A stretch of 64,000 bases of DNA, taken from contig JAPTHN010000001.1 of assembly GCA_026936325.1 (NCBI GenBank), positions 73,588,380 through 73,652,379 on the forward strand, written 5' to 3'. Below are positions 49,485 through 62,600 of this stretch, piece by piece. How positions within the stretch are numbered: position 1 is the stretch's first letter; the number at the start of each line of letters is the position of its first letter. The position numbers and the translations under genes are program-made. The stretch comes from Platynereis dumerilii (Eukaryota; Annelida; Polychaeta; Phyllodocida; Nereididae). Under the pieces are notes generated by a model. The model did not search any database and was not told the origin of the DNA. It was given only the letters and a program-made list of their open reading frames with translations.

Positions 49485-49551
49485 CGTAATGACATGTCGC
49501 AATGTGCGAATTTCGTGCGTCAACTTTGAGATCGTCCGACGTCAAGTGCAT
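49485..49551 (-). CDS. Unrecognised 135-residue protein, first coding exon
   Basis: Translation is assigned to the ATG at 49551, one base after acceptor TTTTTTTCAG. The exon encodes MHLTSDDLKVDARNSHIATC then HY and ends at donor TACG then GTGAGT (phase 1). Upstream sequence in the same frame, through the exon ending at 51045, is open but looks non-coding, so the ATG here is preferred. The whole protein (exons to 41329) has no family I recognise: small, with aromatic helical segments and a basic C-terminus. Confidence 0.75.
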
Positions 49552-49735
49552 CCTGAAAAAAAGGCAGGAAAAGTAGGCTTCCAATAACACAGATAAAGTG
49601 TGTTAATAATAGACTTCCAATAGGAACAGGAAGACAATCAAATATAGCAAGAAATGAAAGAATCTGCACCTTATGTAATAACTCAAATAATAGACAAGTC
49701 TTAGGCGATGAGTATCATTATGTTATGGGGTGATG

Positions 49736-50409
49736 AGTCAAAACGCCTACAAACAAAAACGGCAACAGACAAAATCGCCTACAGTTTTTTTTGCATTGTC
49801 AAAAACGCCTACAGCTAATTTTCCTTTTGCATGACAGTGTCAAAACGACTATTGGCCATTACAAAAACGGCAATTTCCGATTGACCAAAACGGCTACAAA
49901 ATCAGGTGTTGTTCTGTCATCATTTCACTTCTGAAAAAGTTTCTCTGTAAAGTTACAGAATTATAATTGCAATACTGCAGGGGTCAAAGTCTAAATGTCA
50001 ATATTTGATCCAACTGCTAATTGACATCACATCATGTCACAAAGTAGTACATTGTAACACACAGATCTATATAAATGATAATTGCTATTTAGCCCTTCAA
50101 AGGCTGTCAGATCTTGAAGTTAATTGGTTTTTCATTCACACCTACTATTGAACTGATTAATTTTTGACACTTGTCCTGAATATATAAATTTACAAATCTC
50201 ACAAGAAATTGATGCCATGACGGTACATTGTAAGTGACAACACCATTGATAGTTTCCTGTATAAACAGTAGGCGTTTTTGTAAAGTGGTATAGCCGATTT
50301 GGTATAGACTTGTAGCCGTTTTTGACATCTATTAGTAGGCGTTTTTGCATTGCCGTTCTTGCATTGTCTGAAATCACAGTAGGCGTTTTTGTCTGTAGGC
50401 GTTTTGACT
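49736..50409. mobile_element. TIR element with internal GTAGGCGTTTTTG repeats
   Basis: AGTCAAAACGCCTACA at the left end is matched in reverse complement at the right. The inner word AACGCC/GGCGTT recurs at least eight times in opposite sense in the two halves. The 674 bp interior is non-coding. No clear target duplication was found, so the superfamily is open. Confidence 0.7.
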
Positions 50410-51044
50410 GCTAATCATGTTATGGAATGTCCTTTTTTTTCTCGTGACAGAAAAATGTATCTAAAACAATACTATTACAAAAGGCCAAATATGTTTAAGA
50501 TTTTCAACTTTTCAATACCAATGACTGTTCAGTACTATTAGGTCTGTCAACTTTTTGCAATATTATTGTTGAGCAATTAGATGGATCCAATGAACGATTT
50601 TCTTCAGCTGCTGTCAAAAAAATGACAACCGGAAGTTAATTTCCGCATATAAATTCCGACACATTTCGGACGATTCAACAGCCTACAGAGCAGTTAGAAA
50701 CTTAGAATTAGTGCAAAAGTCTTCTGAAATTATTTGCAAGACGATTAAATTGGTAACAGACAGTAAAACCACCAAAAACAGTCCGGAAAAAGCCATTTTG
50801 TGCACGAAAAAAAACATCGCGATTTTGAGGCCAATTCCCGTCCGATTTTCATGATTTTTCGACTGTTAGATTCAGAATTGAATACTCTATAAACTCATTG
50901 ACTAACCTTGACCATTCCATCAATCTAAATAGTCCGCTCGACCACCGAAAGATCGTGGGCTGACAAATCATCAAAAAGGTCAAAATGACAGCTTGAGACG
51001 AACTCGAAAATCACTGTCAAAATTCACAGAAACGAAACACACAC

Positions 51045-51200
51045 CTGGTACAGTGTATTTGCGTGCACTGGACATCGTTATCGCATCGTAGAAACATTAA
51101 TCCAAGTCGTATTTGGCTTAAATAGCATAAAATCCAAGGAGACGAAATCAGTCCATTCTGCTCGCACGAAAGTTGGCGCCAAACTGGTGCGCGATCACCA
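51045..51200 (-). other. Probable untranslated first exon
   Basis: A donor (CCAG then GTGTGT) at 51044-51043 closes a minus-strand exon directly below a CpG-containing promoter. Splicing to the acceptor at 49553 places the first likely ATG at 49551. The upstream edge is not defined by the sequence. Confidence 0.4.
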
Positions 51201-51204
51201 AACT

Positions 51205-51320
51205 GCATGTTGCGCGATCACGTGATCAACTTTTCTGTGACGTCACGATTGTGATTCTGAGCTTGAGGACGCTCGTACATGTCGTATCGGTTTTTGTTTC
51301 TGGAAACATGACGGCGGCCG
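51205..51320. promoter_or_regulatory. CRE/E-box promoter region
   Basis: A 12 bp palindrome GATCACGTGATC (51216-51227) and a full CRE, TGACGTCA (51238-51245), lie within 30 bp, amid local CpG enrichment (GCGCGATC twice). Immediately downstream on the minus strand is the presumed first exon of the 135-residue gene. On the other side a GACGGCGGCC word near 51310 hints at bidirectional use. Confidence 0.5.
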
Positions 51321-51544
51321 ACAGTTTCTTGAATTAGGACAAAGAGGCATCTACGATGGAACATATATAACCGGGCATATTTATCGGGTAAAAATAAAAG
51401 GGTAGGTCAAATTTTGAAGGTATGTTTGGCAGATTAAAAGAGATATGTCGAGCGATAGGATTACGGGAATTCATTTTGGATTGCAAGAAACTAGGGCTGT
51501 ACAGCCATAGTTTAATAAAAACGTGACAATCAAGATACATGACA

Positions 51545-51715
51545 TCAGGGGGGATTCAGAAAATTACGGTGGGAGGGTCTATCGGGCTACAGCATCGCGA
51601 AATACATAATTTGCGACATGACGCGACTGCGCGCTGATAAAATTAACATGTAAAAATATATAAATTTTGGTCTGGTGGGGGGGATGCATCCCCCCCATCC
51701 CCTCCCCTGCGTCCG
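51545..51715 (+). repeat. Dispersed repeat, copy 1 of a pair
   Basis: It shares with 52578-52725 the order GGGTCTATCG or GGTCTCTCTGG, ATCGCGRAAT, GATAAAATTAA and GGATGCATC or GAATGCATC, about 70-75% identical by eye, same orientation. The family is unknown. Confidence 0.6.
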
Positions 51716-52577
51716 TCCATGCATGACAAGGGCCAAACTAAAACCTTAGGCCTAGGTAATAATTCCTTCAAAAGATAAAACAATCTGTAGACATAATAAT
51801 TACAATAAAGAAACACCAGGTAAGACACAGTTCAATTCAGGAAAAAATCGGTTCATTCCCCATTTATCACATTCCATTTGAAGTTTTGAACTTCATTCAG
51901 TGTTTGTCACACTTCAGGCATGTGAAATGTGAATTGCTGTACATGTACTTTGATCATGCTTATCCTTCCAAAAGTTCCAATAGAATGGTACTTCTAGTTA
52001 ACTCACCCAGAAGAAGTGGTTTCAAACGGAATCACCTACAAACGACTTAGTGGGCCTATATTTAAGTTTATGTGTAGGCCTATTTTACACCATATTTAGA
52101 TGAAATTAATCCCTCTTATAATCACAGAAAGCAAGTTAAAAGTCACAACAGTGGCACAGTGAAAATGACTGATTTAAAGACACAAATGGAAGACAAATAT
52201 TATGAAATTATCAAATATATTTTAACATAGCTTACATACATATGTGCTTGTGATTTGATAAATCCTCTAGAAGACCCAGGCCAAGCTACAATAGAGGCCA
52301 TTTGCCAATCAATTTAATCCGTGGCTGCAGAGCTTTGCAGGAGGTGGTTGCCATGATCGTTATGCTCCAAATCTTAATATCCAATTCCAAATGCCACTGA
52401 CCCAGAAAATGGCATTCTGATAATCTCCAATATGGTCAATAGCCTTCAATATATCCATGATAAAAATCTATGGTCTATATATGGACCTAGCAGCAATGGT
52501 ACATTGTGGCGACATTGAATTTTAGCAGCATGCCAACATGACCAGTTAGCAAATCCACAGCAGCAATCCACAGCATC

Positions 52578-52725
52578 AATCAGGGGGGTCTCTCTGGTTA
52601 TCGTATCGCGGAATGAATAACTCTCGATATTACTCGACTCCGCGCAGGCCCACGCAGATAAAATTAATGTGCAAAATTACGAACAATTTTATCAGGTGGG
52701 GAATGCATCACTCATCCCTCCCATC
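52578..52725 (+). repeat. Dispersed repeat, copy 2 of a pair
   Basis: Partner of 51545-51715, with the same landmarks. Confidence 0.6.
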
Positions 52726-53056
52726 AATAGATTTAAATAGAATGGAACTTTAATTCTTAAATATAAAATTCTGCCCATAACAAGTATCTAATCTAATCAT
52801 AATAATAGCCACGGCAGGAATCTCATCTCACTCATAAGGCTTTTTTCTCTCAACCCATAACACCTTAAATTGCACTCCTAAGCCTGCCTTTTCATCTGAA
52901 GTTCAAGATAGGGCAACTTTTACGTATCAACATTCATTATGTCCAAAGTTACACAAATTATCTCGGGAATTTGGCCAAAAAGAATAACATGTTTTCCACA
53001 CAAAAGTATCCAACCTGTATATTTATGTGCCAAAACAAGGGCTGTAATGTATTTAA

Positions 53057-53908
53057 GGTGACTCAAGCGTGGTACACTGCACATACTTCTGAGCAGCCTG
53101 GTTGCCTAGCAACATAGCGTCACAACTGCTGCAGGCCCTGAAACAGTTGTGACGTTACCATGTTCTGTTCTCTTTTTTTTTACAGCATGGCAGCCAGTAA
53201 TTTGCTATTTAAATGAGATCTAATGCAGCTAGAAGCATAATTATTTTTTTATTGAAAGCAGTAACATCTATTCTATGCTAGTTTAAAGTTTCAGCTTCTC
53301 AGCTTTATCCAAAAAATTTTCTCAGTTAATTTCAGTCAACTGTGTCAAAAATTGTCTTTATTTATTCAAATTGACATTGTATTGGTACAGTCATGGTACA
53401 GCAGTCATGGTACTGCAGTAAAAAAATGACTCGGTGAAATTTTTTTATTTTTTGCCATTTGTTTGACAATAACTTGTTTATGATATATATGCAAATTTAA
53501 AAAAAAAATCTGTATGATCGTTTTCCTAAAATTTGATTACTGCCAAAATTGATGCATGCAAAATCTGCAATTAATTAGTGTGTTGGAGCCCTTTGAGCTG
53601 TTACAGAAAAAAATATTTTAACCTTTTTCTTCAAATTTATGGCAAATGTATTGGTGTAAATCCTTGGGAAGACATTTCTGACATTTTTGTGTGACAAATG
53701 CATGTAATGCTTTATTCTGTGGTACATAAACAAAAACTCAATTTATGACTTTTAAGCAGTCATCAGGCAAAACATGCCGTTACCATGGCAACCAAACGAG
53801 TCGGTGAAATTTTTTTATTTTTCATTTTTGAAATGTATAGGTCCCATAGAGTACCTGTGCAAAATTTTAGAAAAATCTGTATGATCGAACCACCATGCTC
53901 GAGTCACC
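53057..53908. mobile_element. TTAA-type non-autonomous DNA transposon
   Basis: The 852 bp element begins GGTGACTCAAGCGTGGT and ends with the inverted equivalent (ACCATGCTCGAGTCACC). Exact TTAA copies flank it (53053-53056 and 53909-53912). A TTAA duplication is used by piggyBac and Kolobok; the GG terminus fits Kolobok better than the CCC of piggyBac. GAGTCGGTGAAATTTTTTTA occurs twice inside. It encodes no transposase. Confidence 0.85.
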
Positions 53909-54521
53909 TTAATGCTAAAGGCTATTAAATTCTGCATCTTTTTATATGCTGACTGACCTTCTATGCCCAATATGACTACCCAGTTACCAGATATTCCTAT
54001 TGGGAGTTTGACAAAAAAACAGATATTTCACATACAATTCTGGGATTTATATTTTTCTCTGAGACATCAAGGGCAGTAATATGTATCATATTGTAGGCCT
54101 TTAAATTCCGCATCTTTTGCTGCACAGATTGAACATCTATGTCCAATGTAACTACCCTGCTCCCAGAAATTTAGTTGTGCCAACATTTAGAACTCATATT
54201 TTCCAACATCAACTCAGTCTCTCAGTGTTTGTACTTTGTAGTGCTGTAGAACCCACTGTAGAACTTCCAAACAATCCACATTACTTCAGCTAATAACTGA
54301 AAGCTGACTGCAAGCTGCAAATAGGAGCTGCCTTCACATTAGGCCTATATTACCCGAACCTGGGAAGAACCTGGATCTCGGCGCATTTTTGAAAAGCAAG
54401 AAACCTTGACGGGTGACAGCTAGTAATATCTATTTTTCATAATCATTGCATTGATTTTAAACTCTAACATTTAAAAACTTCAGAAATCAGAACTTTGAAC
54501 ATAATTTAATGCACAGCTTAC

Positions 54522-54640
54522 CTGGTTTCTGGAGCCGTTTTGGTGGGAAACGAAAACGAGGCACAATGGACAATGCATAGTTACCACGCAATGGTAATAG
54601 GCAGAGTAATAGGCGTAATACGTGACGTCACGATCTCAGG
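54522..54640 (-). promoter_or_regulatory. CRE promoter with a possible first exon
   Basis: A consensus donor (CAG then GTAAGC) lies at 54521-54520 on the minus strand. Behind it is an open segment starting MHCPLCLVFVSHQNGSRNQ at 54578, and a full CRE (TGACGTCA, 54623-54630) lies upstream. It could be an alternative first exon for the gene whose coding starts at 49551, although direct joining would not keep the frame, so it would be untranslated. Confidence 0.35.
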
Positions 54641-55166
54641 TGAGACCAACCAGCTGACTGCTTGGAGCAGACGCAAGTCGTGGTAAATTCAGCCCACATA
54701 ACATAATAAAACTGAGCAATAAAAAGATCGTCTGAGACTGGAGTGTGTCACAAAAAATGTGTGTGGCCGATGAGCACAAGGGTGCATGCATATAGCTGTT
54801 TTCGAGCGAAATTTTTTTTCATCAAAAAAGTCTAAAATATCCTATTGAAACCCAAAGCAAGCTTAAGTTCACTATATTTAGGTCTGTTTATCTTATTATT
54901 TATTCACCATACAATTACAAATCAATGTATAAAATTTTTCAATTTTAAAGGCCATATTTCTCATATATAAAAAAAAACAACCCTATATTGTTGAACCAAT
55001 GATGGACCGCAACAACCTGCTGGGAGAGTCCCATGCCTGCAGAAAACAGGAACTAGAATTTAACCGAGTGGATCGCTCGTGAATTCATGCGCAAATAGTT
55101 CTCAAAGTTCTTACTGCTACGACATTAGCAACTGTTTGCTGGTTCATGGCTTGTACACCGCTGTAT

Positions 55167-55277
55167 TCAGCATGTAAAACAACTCATTTTGGCGTTGTGC
55201 AGCCTGGATTCGATCGGTAATTTCAGATTCAAGTGTGGATTAGGAAAATCTAGATCTGGCAGTTGTTCGGCCGCCAT
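55167..55277 (-). CDS. Short ORF behind a CCAAT/GC-box promoter
   Basis: ATG at 55277 in a good context (GATAATGGCGGCC) opens 36 codons, MAAEQLPDLDFPNPHLNLKL and on, ending TGA. A CCAAT box (55696-55700) and a GC box (55710-55718) lie 420 bp upstream on the same strand. The peptide has a plausible N-terminal composition, but no good donor lies inside it. It may be an upstream or micro-ORF, or chance. Confidence 0.2.
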   Translation of the reverse strand: MAAEQLPDLDFPNPHLNLKLPIESRLHNAKMSCFTC

Positions 55278-55689
55278 TATCAACATGTCGGCGCCATTTT
55301 GTGCACTTTGGAAAATCGCTCACAACTTGGAATAAATGCATTGACAACACCGGTGTACGGGCAGGATTTATCAGGTAAACTTTAAACATCAGTTCTGTGC
55401 TATTCATACCCTTGACAAATCGTTTCATAATTTCAGACGTCATGTTGATTGAACTCACATGTCTGTAGATTTCAAAATGGCGGCCCGACCACTAAATTCA
55501 CTGCAGCAGGGGTTTCACTGTTATGACACTGCAGAATGAATATTGAAATTTGCAAAATATATGTATAGGAACAGTTCAGCGTTTTTGACACCTTCTGCAA
55601 TTTGTTAGATCATTTGTGAATCCCAGTTGATTCCAGGCTCATGTTTGTTTATCAAAATTGACAACGTCCTATTTCTGACGATCGTTGAG

Positions 55690-55760
55690 CGTCGACCAAT
55701 CAGGTGCGAGGGCGGAGCTAAGCATTTGAACACGCCGTCGAATCAGATCTGGGGGCTCGT
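55690..55760. promoter_or_regulatory. CCAAT/GC-box promoter-like segment
   Basis: GACCAATCAGG is followed closely by GAGGGCGGAGCTAAGC and several CpGs. The combination mirrors the promoter-like segment at 12.28-12.33 kb. Direction and target gene are not known. Confidence 0.35.
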
Positions 55761-56739
55761 CTGAAATTTTAATGTGCAGGCATGAGACCACTCATGCAGT
55801 TTGGGACCGCAATGGATACGTCAATGAATTTATGTTACTGCGACAGTCAACAGAGAAAAAACTTTCTTGAGCATCATGTGTAAAACTCTACCAGAAGCCT
55901 GAGTTCAAGTCAAAATCTCAAGTAAAAGGTTTCAAAACAGTACATAAACACCCAAGAACAAATTCTAATATTGCACATGATCATCAAAAATTATAAGATA
56001 TTTACATGACATGTTCATTAATTTGATCTGCTTGCCTTTTTTGTGCTTTTTGAAGTCCAATACATTCAGCGAAAAAATGTACCAGGCATTCAAGTATGTA
56101 TGCGTTACTTTCTTTTTTCAGCCTTGTTCAGAGTATCATAAAAGTGAGAACATGATTGCAAACATAGCAATATTTATACCATAGTAAAAATACAGCTCAT
56201 GAGAATTTGGAAGAAGCGCGAGATGTCGGGGAACGTCACTTCGAAAGAGAGAACTGACACAAACAACGACGTAGGCCTACATTAGTGACATATCTTTTAT
56301 TTTGCATTGTGTTTTATGTTTTTATTTGATGACACATGTATCTATCGGTTAAAATGTGAAGATATCAATAAAAGATCATATATATATAATATATACTAAA
56401 TTTTAACACATTTTGTTGAGAGTGCCTTCCCTTTCGGCCAAACAATAGATTGGTGGTGGTCCCCCTGAGTGATGGTCAAGGTCAGGTGAACAGGTAGGCC
56501 TATGACCCAATTAGCCAAATGACAATTTCAAATCAAATGGTCAGATTGCAATTGGCAACTAAAGCAGCATGAATGCAGAAACAGGTCTCATACTTCTTGT
56601 GTTACTCCATTTTATTGTTTTATCATGCACAAACATACTTTTAAAATTTACTTATTCCCTATCACTTAGGGGGGCGACCATTTAATATCAAGTTCTTTTG
56701 GCCACTCTTGAAATTTCTGGTAGGGGTATTTCTGCTTTG

Positions 56740-59660
56740 ATGAAAGCCACAAGCCATTGAACAGACAATTTAATTCACTGATCTACTTCAACAAAGAACA
56801 AATCAAGAATAAGGACAACATATGCCTTGATAACTGATAGTTTGATGATTGAGGTTCATGCTGGAAAATCAAACTGTGGCCAAGAATTCATGCACACAAC
56901 TGCTTTTTGAAAACCAAATGCCATTTAACAGAAAAATTTAATACACTGATCTACTTCAACAAAGAACAAATCAAGAATAAGGACAAAATACGCCTTGATA
57001 ACCGATAGTTTGATGATTGAGGTTCATTTGGGAAAATAAAAAAATTGGCCAAGAATTCATTCACACAACTGCTTTTTGAAAACCACATGCCATTTAACAG
57101 AAAAATTTAATTCACTGATCTACCTCAACAAAGAACAAATCAAGAATAAGGACAACAAATGCCTGGATAACTGACAGTCTGATGATTGCACCCAGATAAT
57201 CTACCCTAGATGAATCCTTCCACTGCCACATATTATCATAGATTTACGTCACAAGCATCATGGCCAATCAGCACCCAGGATTCCTCTCCACTTCAGAAGT
57301 TTACCGACGATTGACAAAGAAACTATTAATTTCTCAGAGACGTATGACCTATCATTTTAAAGGTCTCAGAGAGATCTATCTATCCATGTAAGAATCACAC
57401 CTGTTACACTAACGGAAGTGTGCAAAACAGCGAAATCAGCCTCATTTGCATAACATGTGTGAAGGCCTGTTCATTGGCCATCTTTGGTTGAGTGTCTGAC
57501 TCATTCACTGAAGGCTTTCTGAAGTGATGATTGAGGTTCATTTTGGAAATTTAAAAAACCACCAAGAATTCATTCACACCACTGACTTTGATGAAAATCA
57601 CATGCCACTGAACCGACAATTTAATTCACTGATCTATTTAAAAAAAATACAAATCAAGAATAAGGACAACATATGCCTGGATAACTGATAGTTTGATGAT
57701 TGAGGTTCATTTGCCAAGTCAAGACACGGCCAAGAATTCACTCACATAACTGACTTTGATGAAAATCACATGCCACTGAACAGACAATTAAAATCATGAA
57801 CCAACTTCAAGAAAGAACAAATTGAGAATAAACACAAAATATGCCTTGATAACTGATAGTTTGACGATTGAGATTAATTTGGCAAATCAAGACATGGCCA
57901 AAGATTCATGCACACAACAGAGTTTGATGAAAATCACAAGCCATAGAACAGACTACTTAATTCACAAACCAATTTCAAAAATGAACAAATCAAGAAAACA
58001 GACAAAATATGCCTTGAAAACTGATAGTTTGATTATTGAGGTTCACTTGGGATAATCAAAACATCGCCAAGAATTCATTCACACAACTGACTTGATGAAA
58101 ATCACATGCCACTGAACAGACAATTTAATTCATGAACCAATTACACAAAAGAACAAATCAAGAATAAGGACAAAATATGCCTTGATAACTGCATGATAGT
58201 TTGATGATCAAGGTTCATTTGGGCAAATCAAGACATGGCCAAGAATTCCATTACTGTGATTCGCACTGTAACTGACTTTGATTTAAACACATGCCATTGA
58301 ACAGAAAATTTAATTCACTGATCAATTTCAAGAAAGAACAAATCAAGAATAAGGACAACATATGCCTGGATAACCGATAGTTTGATGATTGAGGTTCACT
58401 TGGGATAATCAAAACATGGCCAAGAATTCACTTACACAAATGACTTTGATAAAATTCACATGCCACTGAACAGGCAATTTAATTCACAAACCAATTTCAA
58501 AATAGAACAAATCAAGAATAAGGACAACATATGCCTGGATAACTGATAGTTTGATGACTGAGATTCATCTGGAAAGTCAAGACATGGCCAAGAATTCCTT
58601 CACAGTGATTCACACTGTAACTGACTTTGATTTAAACACATGCCATTGAACAGAAAATTTAATTCACGAATCAATTTCAAGAAAGAACAAACCGAGAATA
58701 AAGACAAAATATGCCTTGATTGATAACTGTCAGATAGTTTGATGATTGAGGTTCACTTAGGAAAATATAGCAGAGAATTCACTAACACAACTGACTTTGA
58801 TGAAAATCACATGCCATTGAACAATTTAATTCACTGATCAATTTCAACAAAAAACAAGTCATGAACACGGGCAAAATATGCCTAAATTACTGATAGTATT
58901 AAGATTGAGGTTCATTTGGGAAAATCAAAATATGGCAAAGAAATCATTCACCCAACTGACTTTGATGAAAATCACATGCCGTTGAACAATTTAATTCACT
59001 GATCAATTTCAACAAACATAAAATTGAGAACCTGGGCAAAATATGTGCCTTATAACTGATAGTTTGATGATTGAGGTTCATTTGGGAAAATCAAAACATG
59101 GCCAAGAATTCATTCACACAACTGACTTTGATAAACACATGCCATTGTACAGACAATTTAATTCACTGATCCATTTCAAGAAAGAACAAATCGAGAATAA
59201 GGACAAATTATGCCTGGATTGATAACTGTCAGATAGTTTGATGATTGAGATTCATTTAGGAAAATATAGCAGAGAAATCACTTACACAAATGACTTTGAT
59301 GAAATTCACATGCCACTGAGCAGTGAACCTGGCAAAATATATGCCATGATAACTGATAGTTTGGTGACTGAGGTTCATTTGGGAAAATCAAAACATGGCC
59401 AAGAATTAATTCACACAACTGAGTTTGATGAAAACCACAGATCATCGAACAATGAACAGACAATTGAATTAACAGATCAATTTCAACAAAGAACAGATTG
59501 AGAACAACCGTTGTCAACAGCAAAAAGAATTGGAAATGGATGACTGACAGTTTGATGAGAAACACATACGAGGAAGTTCCAGCCAAGATCTGCAAAACTA
59601 AATATGATGAAAGTCACATGTCATAGAACTGACAATTTAAAACTTTTGATGAGAATCACA
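56740..59660 (+). repeat. 170-180 bp satellite, about 17 copies, interrupted
   Basis: The unit contains CAAGAATTCATTCACACAAC, TGAAAATCACATGCCA, GAACAAATCAAGAATAAGGA and GATAGTTTGATGATTGAGGT. Copies start about every 165-185 bp. Unrelated sequence at about 57187-57525 splits the array; the unit resumes after it at the same motif. Divergence between copies is moderate, so the array is not very young. Frames crossing it are repeat by-products. Confidence 0.9.
57187..57525. other. Insert within the satellite
   Basis: About 340 bp without satellite sequence lies between GTCTGATGATTG and GTGATGATTGAGGTTC. No terminal repeats were certain and no ORF was seen. It may be a small element or a remnant of pre-array sequence. 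Confidence 0.6.
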
Positions 59661-59699
59661 TGCCAGTCATGCCTGAAGACAGACATTTTAATATAAAGG

Positions 59700-62600
59700 T
59701 CAATTCAATGCCATTAAGACTGAGTTTCAATTAACAAGACGCTGAAAAAGTAACACAAACCACAAAATAGTAATTGTTTTTTTTTAAATCAACATTTACC
59801 TTCAAACAGTAATCAGGTTTTCGCTTTCAACAAAAGAGAGCCACACAAAAACTTGGAAGTAAAAAAAATCTAACATCAAAATCATTAAGTAATACAGCGA
59901 AATTATGGTCAACATTACACGAAGATTAAGATCACAATATCATATACTTACATTAAAGTAAATAGTCAGATATTAGAAGTTCTTTAACAATGTTATGGAA
60001 TGTGTTTCAAGCCTTCCCCCAATAAATTTGATAAATCAAATTGGTATGCCATTCAAGGCAGTGAGAAATAATAAATATCCAAGGCATGTGTATGAACTTA
60101 CATTTTGATTCCAACTCAACATAAAATTTTTATTGTTACATTAATGGCCAAATATGTACTTCCAAAATGAAGGTATTTTTAATAAAAATATACAAAGTTT
60201 CAGATAAACAACAGTAGGTATATGATATACTAGTTGTACATCAGATATAAGAGATTGCAACAAAATGCCCAGAATTTCCTAGGGAAGCATGGAAGATTGA
60301 AACTTATTATTTTATATGATCTTAACGACACATCAACTTAAATTTCAGTAGATATCACTCACAGTAAATAAATAATATTCATTGTCATGGTGATGATTTA
60401 CCCTACAAACAGCAGTATAAATTTGCGAAGTAAAAAAGTACACATGAACGACTAAATAAAATGATCTTAAGATGAACGCAAGAGGTAAAATAAACTAGAT
60501 AACATAACACGTGTATACATACGCTACATGTAATATAAACTGCACTCAACAGCAAATTCACACACAAACTTAAATGATTTTCAAGGAGTAAGTTACTCAA
60601 AAAGTTACATAGTATCACAAGAGTTACATTGATTAGAACAGGTGACGTGTCACTGACCATTTTAAATGTAACAGGCATATTACACCATGGGAGGTTAATC
60701 TACAGAATCACTAAAACGAGCTTTTAAAAATTCACAGTCAATCACTTTCAGTTGACAGAATCACAAACAACCACAAATTCTCAACAATCAAAGTGCGTAA
60801 TTGTCTCCGCCTAACAAACTACACCTAGAAAACATAAAGTACACTGCTCAAATATAAAACATTCCATTAAAATGGATAGAGACCAACAATTATAATTATT
60901 TGACCAAGTTAAGGCACATTTGTCAATCGATGCATAACTGGCATCTAGAATTCATTTCATTGTTCAGAGTCATCACATAGCCAAAAGAAAGGATTACATC
61001 ATGGATATCATGGAGTCATCTCAAAGAATGCAAAAATATCAAAATTATTGAATCAAGTCAGAGGCAGGAAAAATCCCCTCAGCATAAGAGAGACAGAGAG
61101 TGAAATATAGCAATACAATACACTGACCATCAAAGTTTCAAGCCCACAGTACCTAATTAACAATTGACTTTAACTGGTAAGGTAAATGAGACCACAAATT
61201 TGTAAATTCAACATTCAAAGTTTCACATTATTAGACCACTACATTTTTGCAGGAGCTGACTATAAGCATTTAAAATAATTTAATACAAGACCACTAAACA
61301 GAAAATATCTATTTAATATCCTTGCCAGCAGAACTTTGACAATATATTTTACTTGCGATAACATTCGATCAGTTACATATTTTCGTTGTCATATTTGTAA
61401 GACAAGAATGAAAGTAATGCAATATTAATTTTGTATCTTGTATCTCGCAGTTCATACTGGGGGCACCTGGATGGGGCACAGGTCTATTATGGGGGCCACT
61501 TGCTCCCCCCCCCCCCATAGGGATGCCACTGTTTATCTGAGGAAGACATCATAATGGTGGTGCATAGTAGGTGCTCAAGTGAAAATTCCACTAAGAATAG
61601 GTAAAAGATACCTATAGTCTAAGTCATAAACGCACATGTTTACATATCAATAATCCTGACTGACGGAACATCAAAAATACAAATTTACAACCTTTCCTTC
61701 TGGCAAATTCAACTTTTGAAATGATGCTTTTAAAACAAGATTAATGACATAGACAGTCGACAAAGAAGTGTTTTACACCCCATCACTTGTCATGGAGAAA
61801 ATACAATCTTGTATCTATACAGTAATGAATACAGCAGGTACATAGCATTTAGTAATAGCAAGTGTAAATGACCAGCTTTAATACAAGCATACTGCATAGC
61901 CAATTAGATTTCAAGCAGTGCAATAAATTACTAAGTGCAGGCGAGTACCAGTAGATATATATATATATAAATTTAACAAATCCTTTCGCAAAACCAAGAA
62001 TCAATGCGTTGTTTGACAACTAATTAAACAATTAAAACATTACACAAATAATCGTCCTTAAAAGCAAAGTGATCCCTAGATTCAAAATTAAGGTGGGTCA
62101 TCCATACAGCTCCTGAATTGTGTCAACAAGAAATCATTATTCGATTTACTTATCTTTCAAAGGTGTCATGTATTTCCAAATGCATATATTTAAGTACTGT
62201 TAAGTGTAATACCAAAAGACATCCCAAAAAATATCTGAACACATTGGCCTTTCAATTTTTAAGGTTGCAAATTCATGCTGACTAATTAATTCACATACAG
62301 AAAAAGGTTGTGACTTCACACATTCAACAAATTTCACATCACATGATGTAAATTTTTGCTTCATATCACATGGCATCGGAAGGCTACAGTAAAATTGCTA
62401 TAACAAGGATATGTAGAATGAGGCCCTTTACCAATTAACCAATTCTGATTGGCAATTCATTTGGTAATATCAGGCTGCATAATATATTAACAAGATATAT
62501 CGTAGGATAAGGTGGTTTGTTTACACTTAACAACAATGCAAAACACAAATATTTATGAGGTGGTAACGAATTGTAATAAGTGATTTCATAGGTATATTTG

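Noticed and set aside
56183-56290. ATG in CpG-bearing context (MSGNVTSKERTDTNND) on the plus strand
   Set aside because: The only nearby donor (GTAGGC) is weak and overlaps a TAGGCCTA palindrome; there is no second exon.
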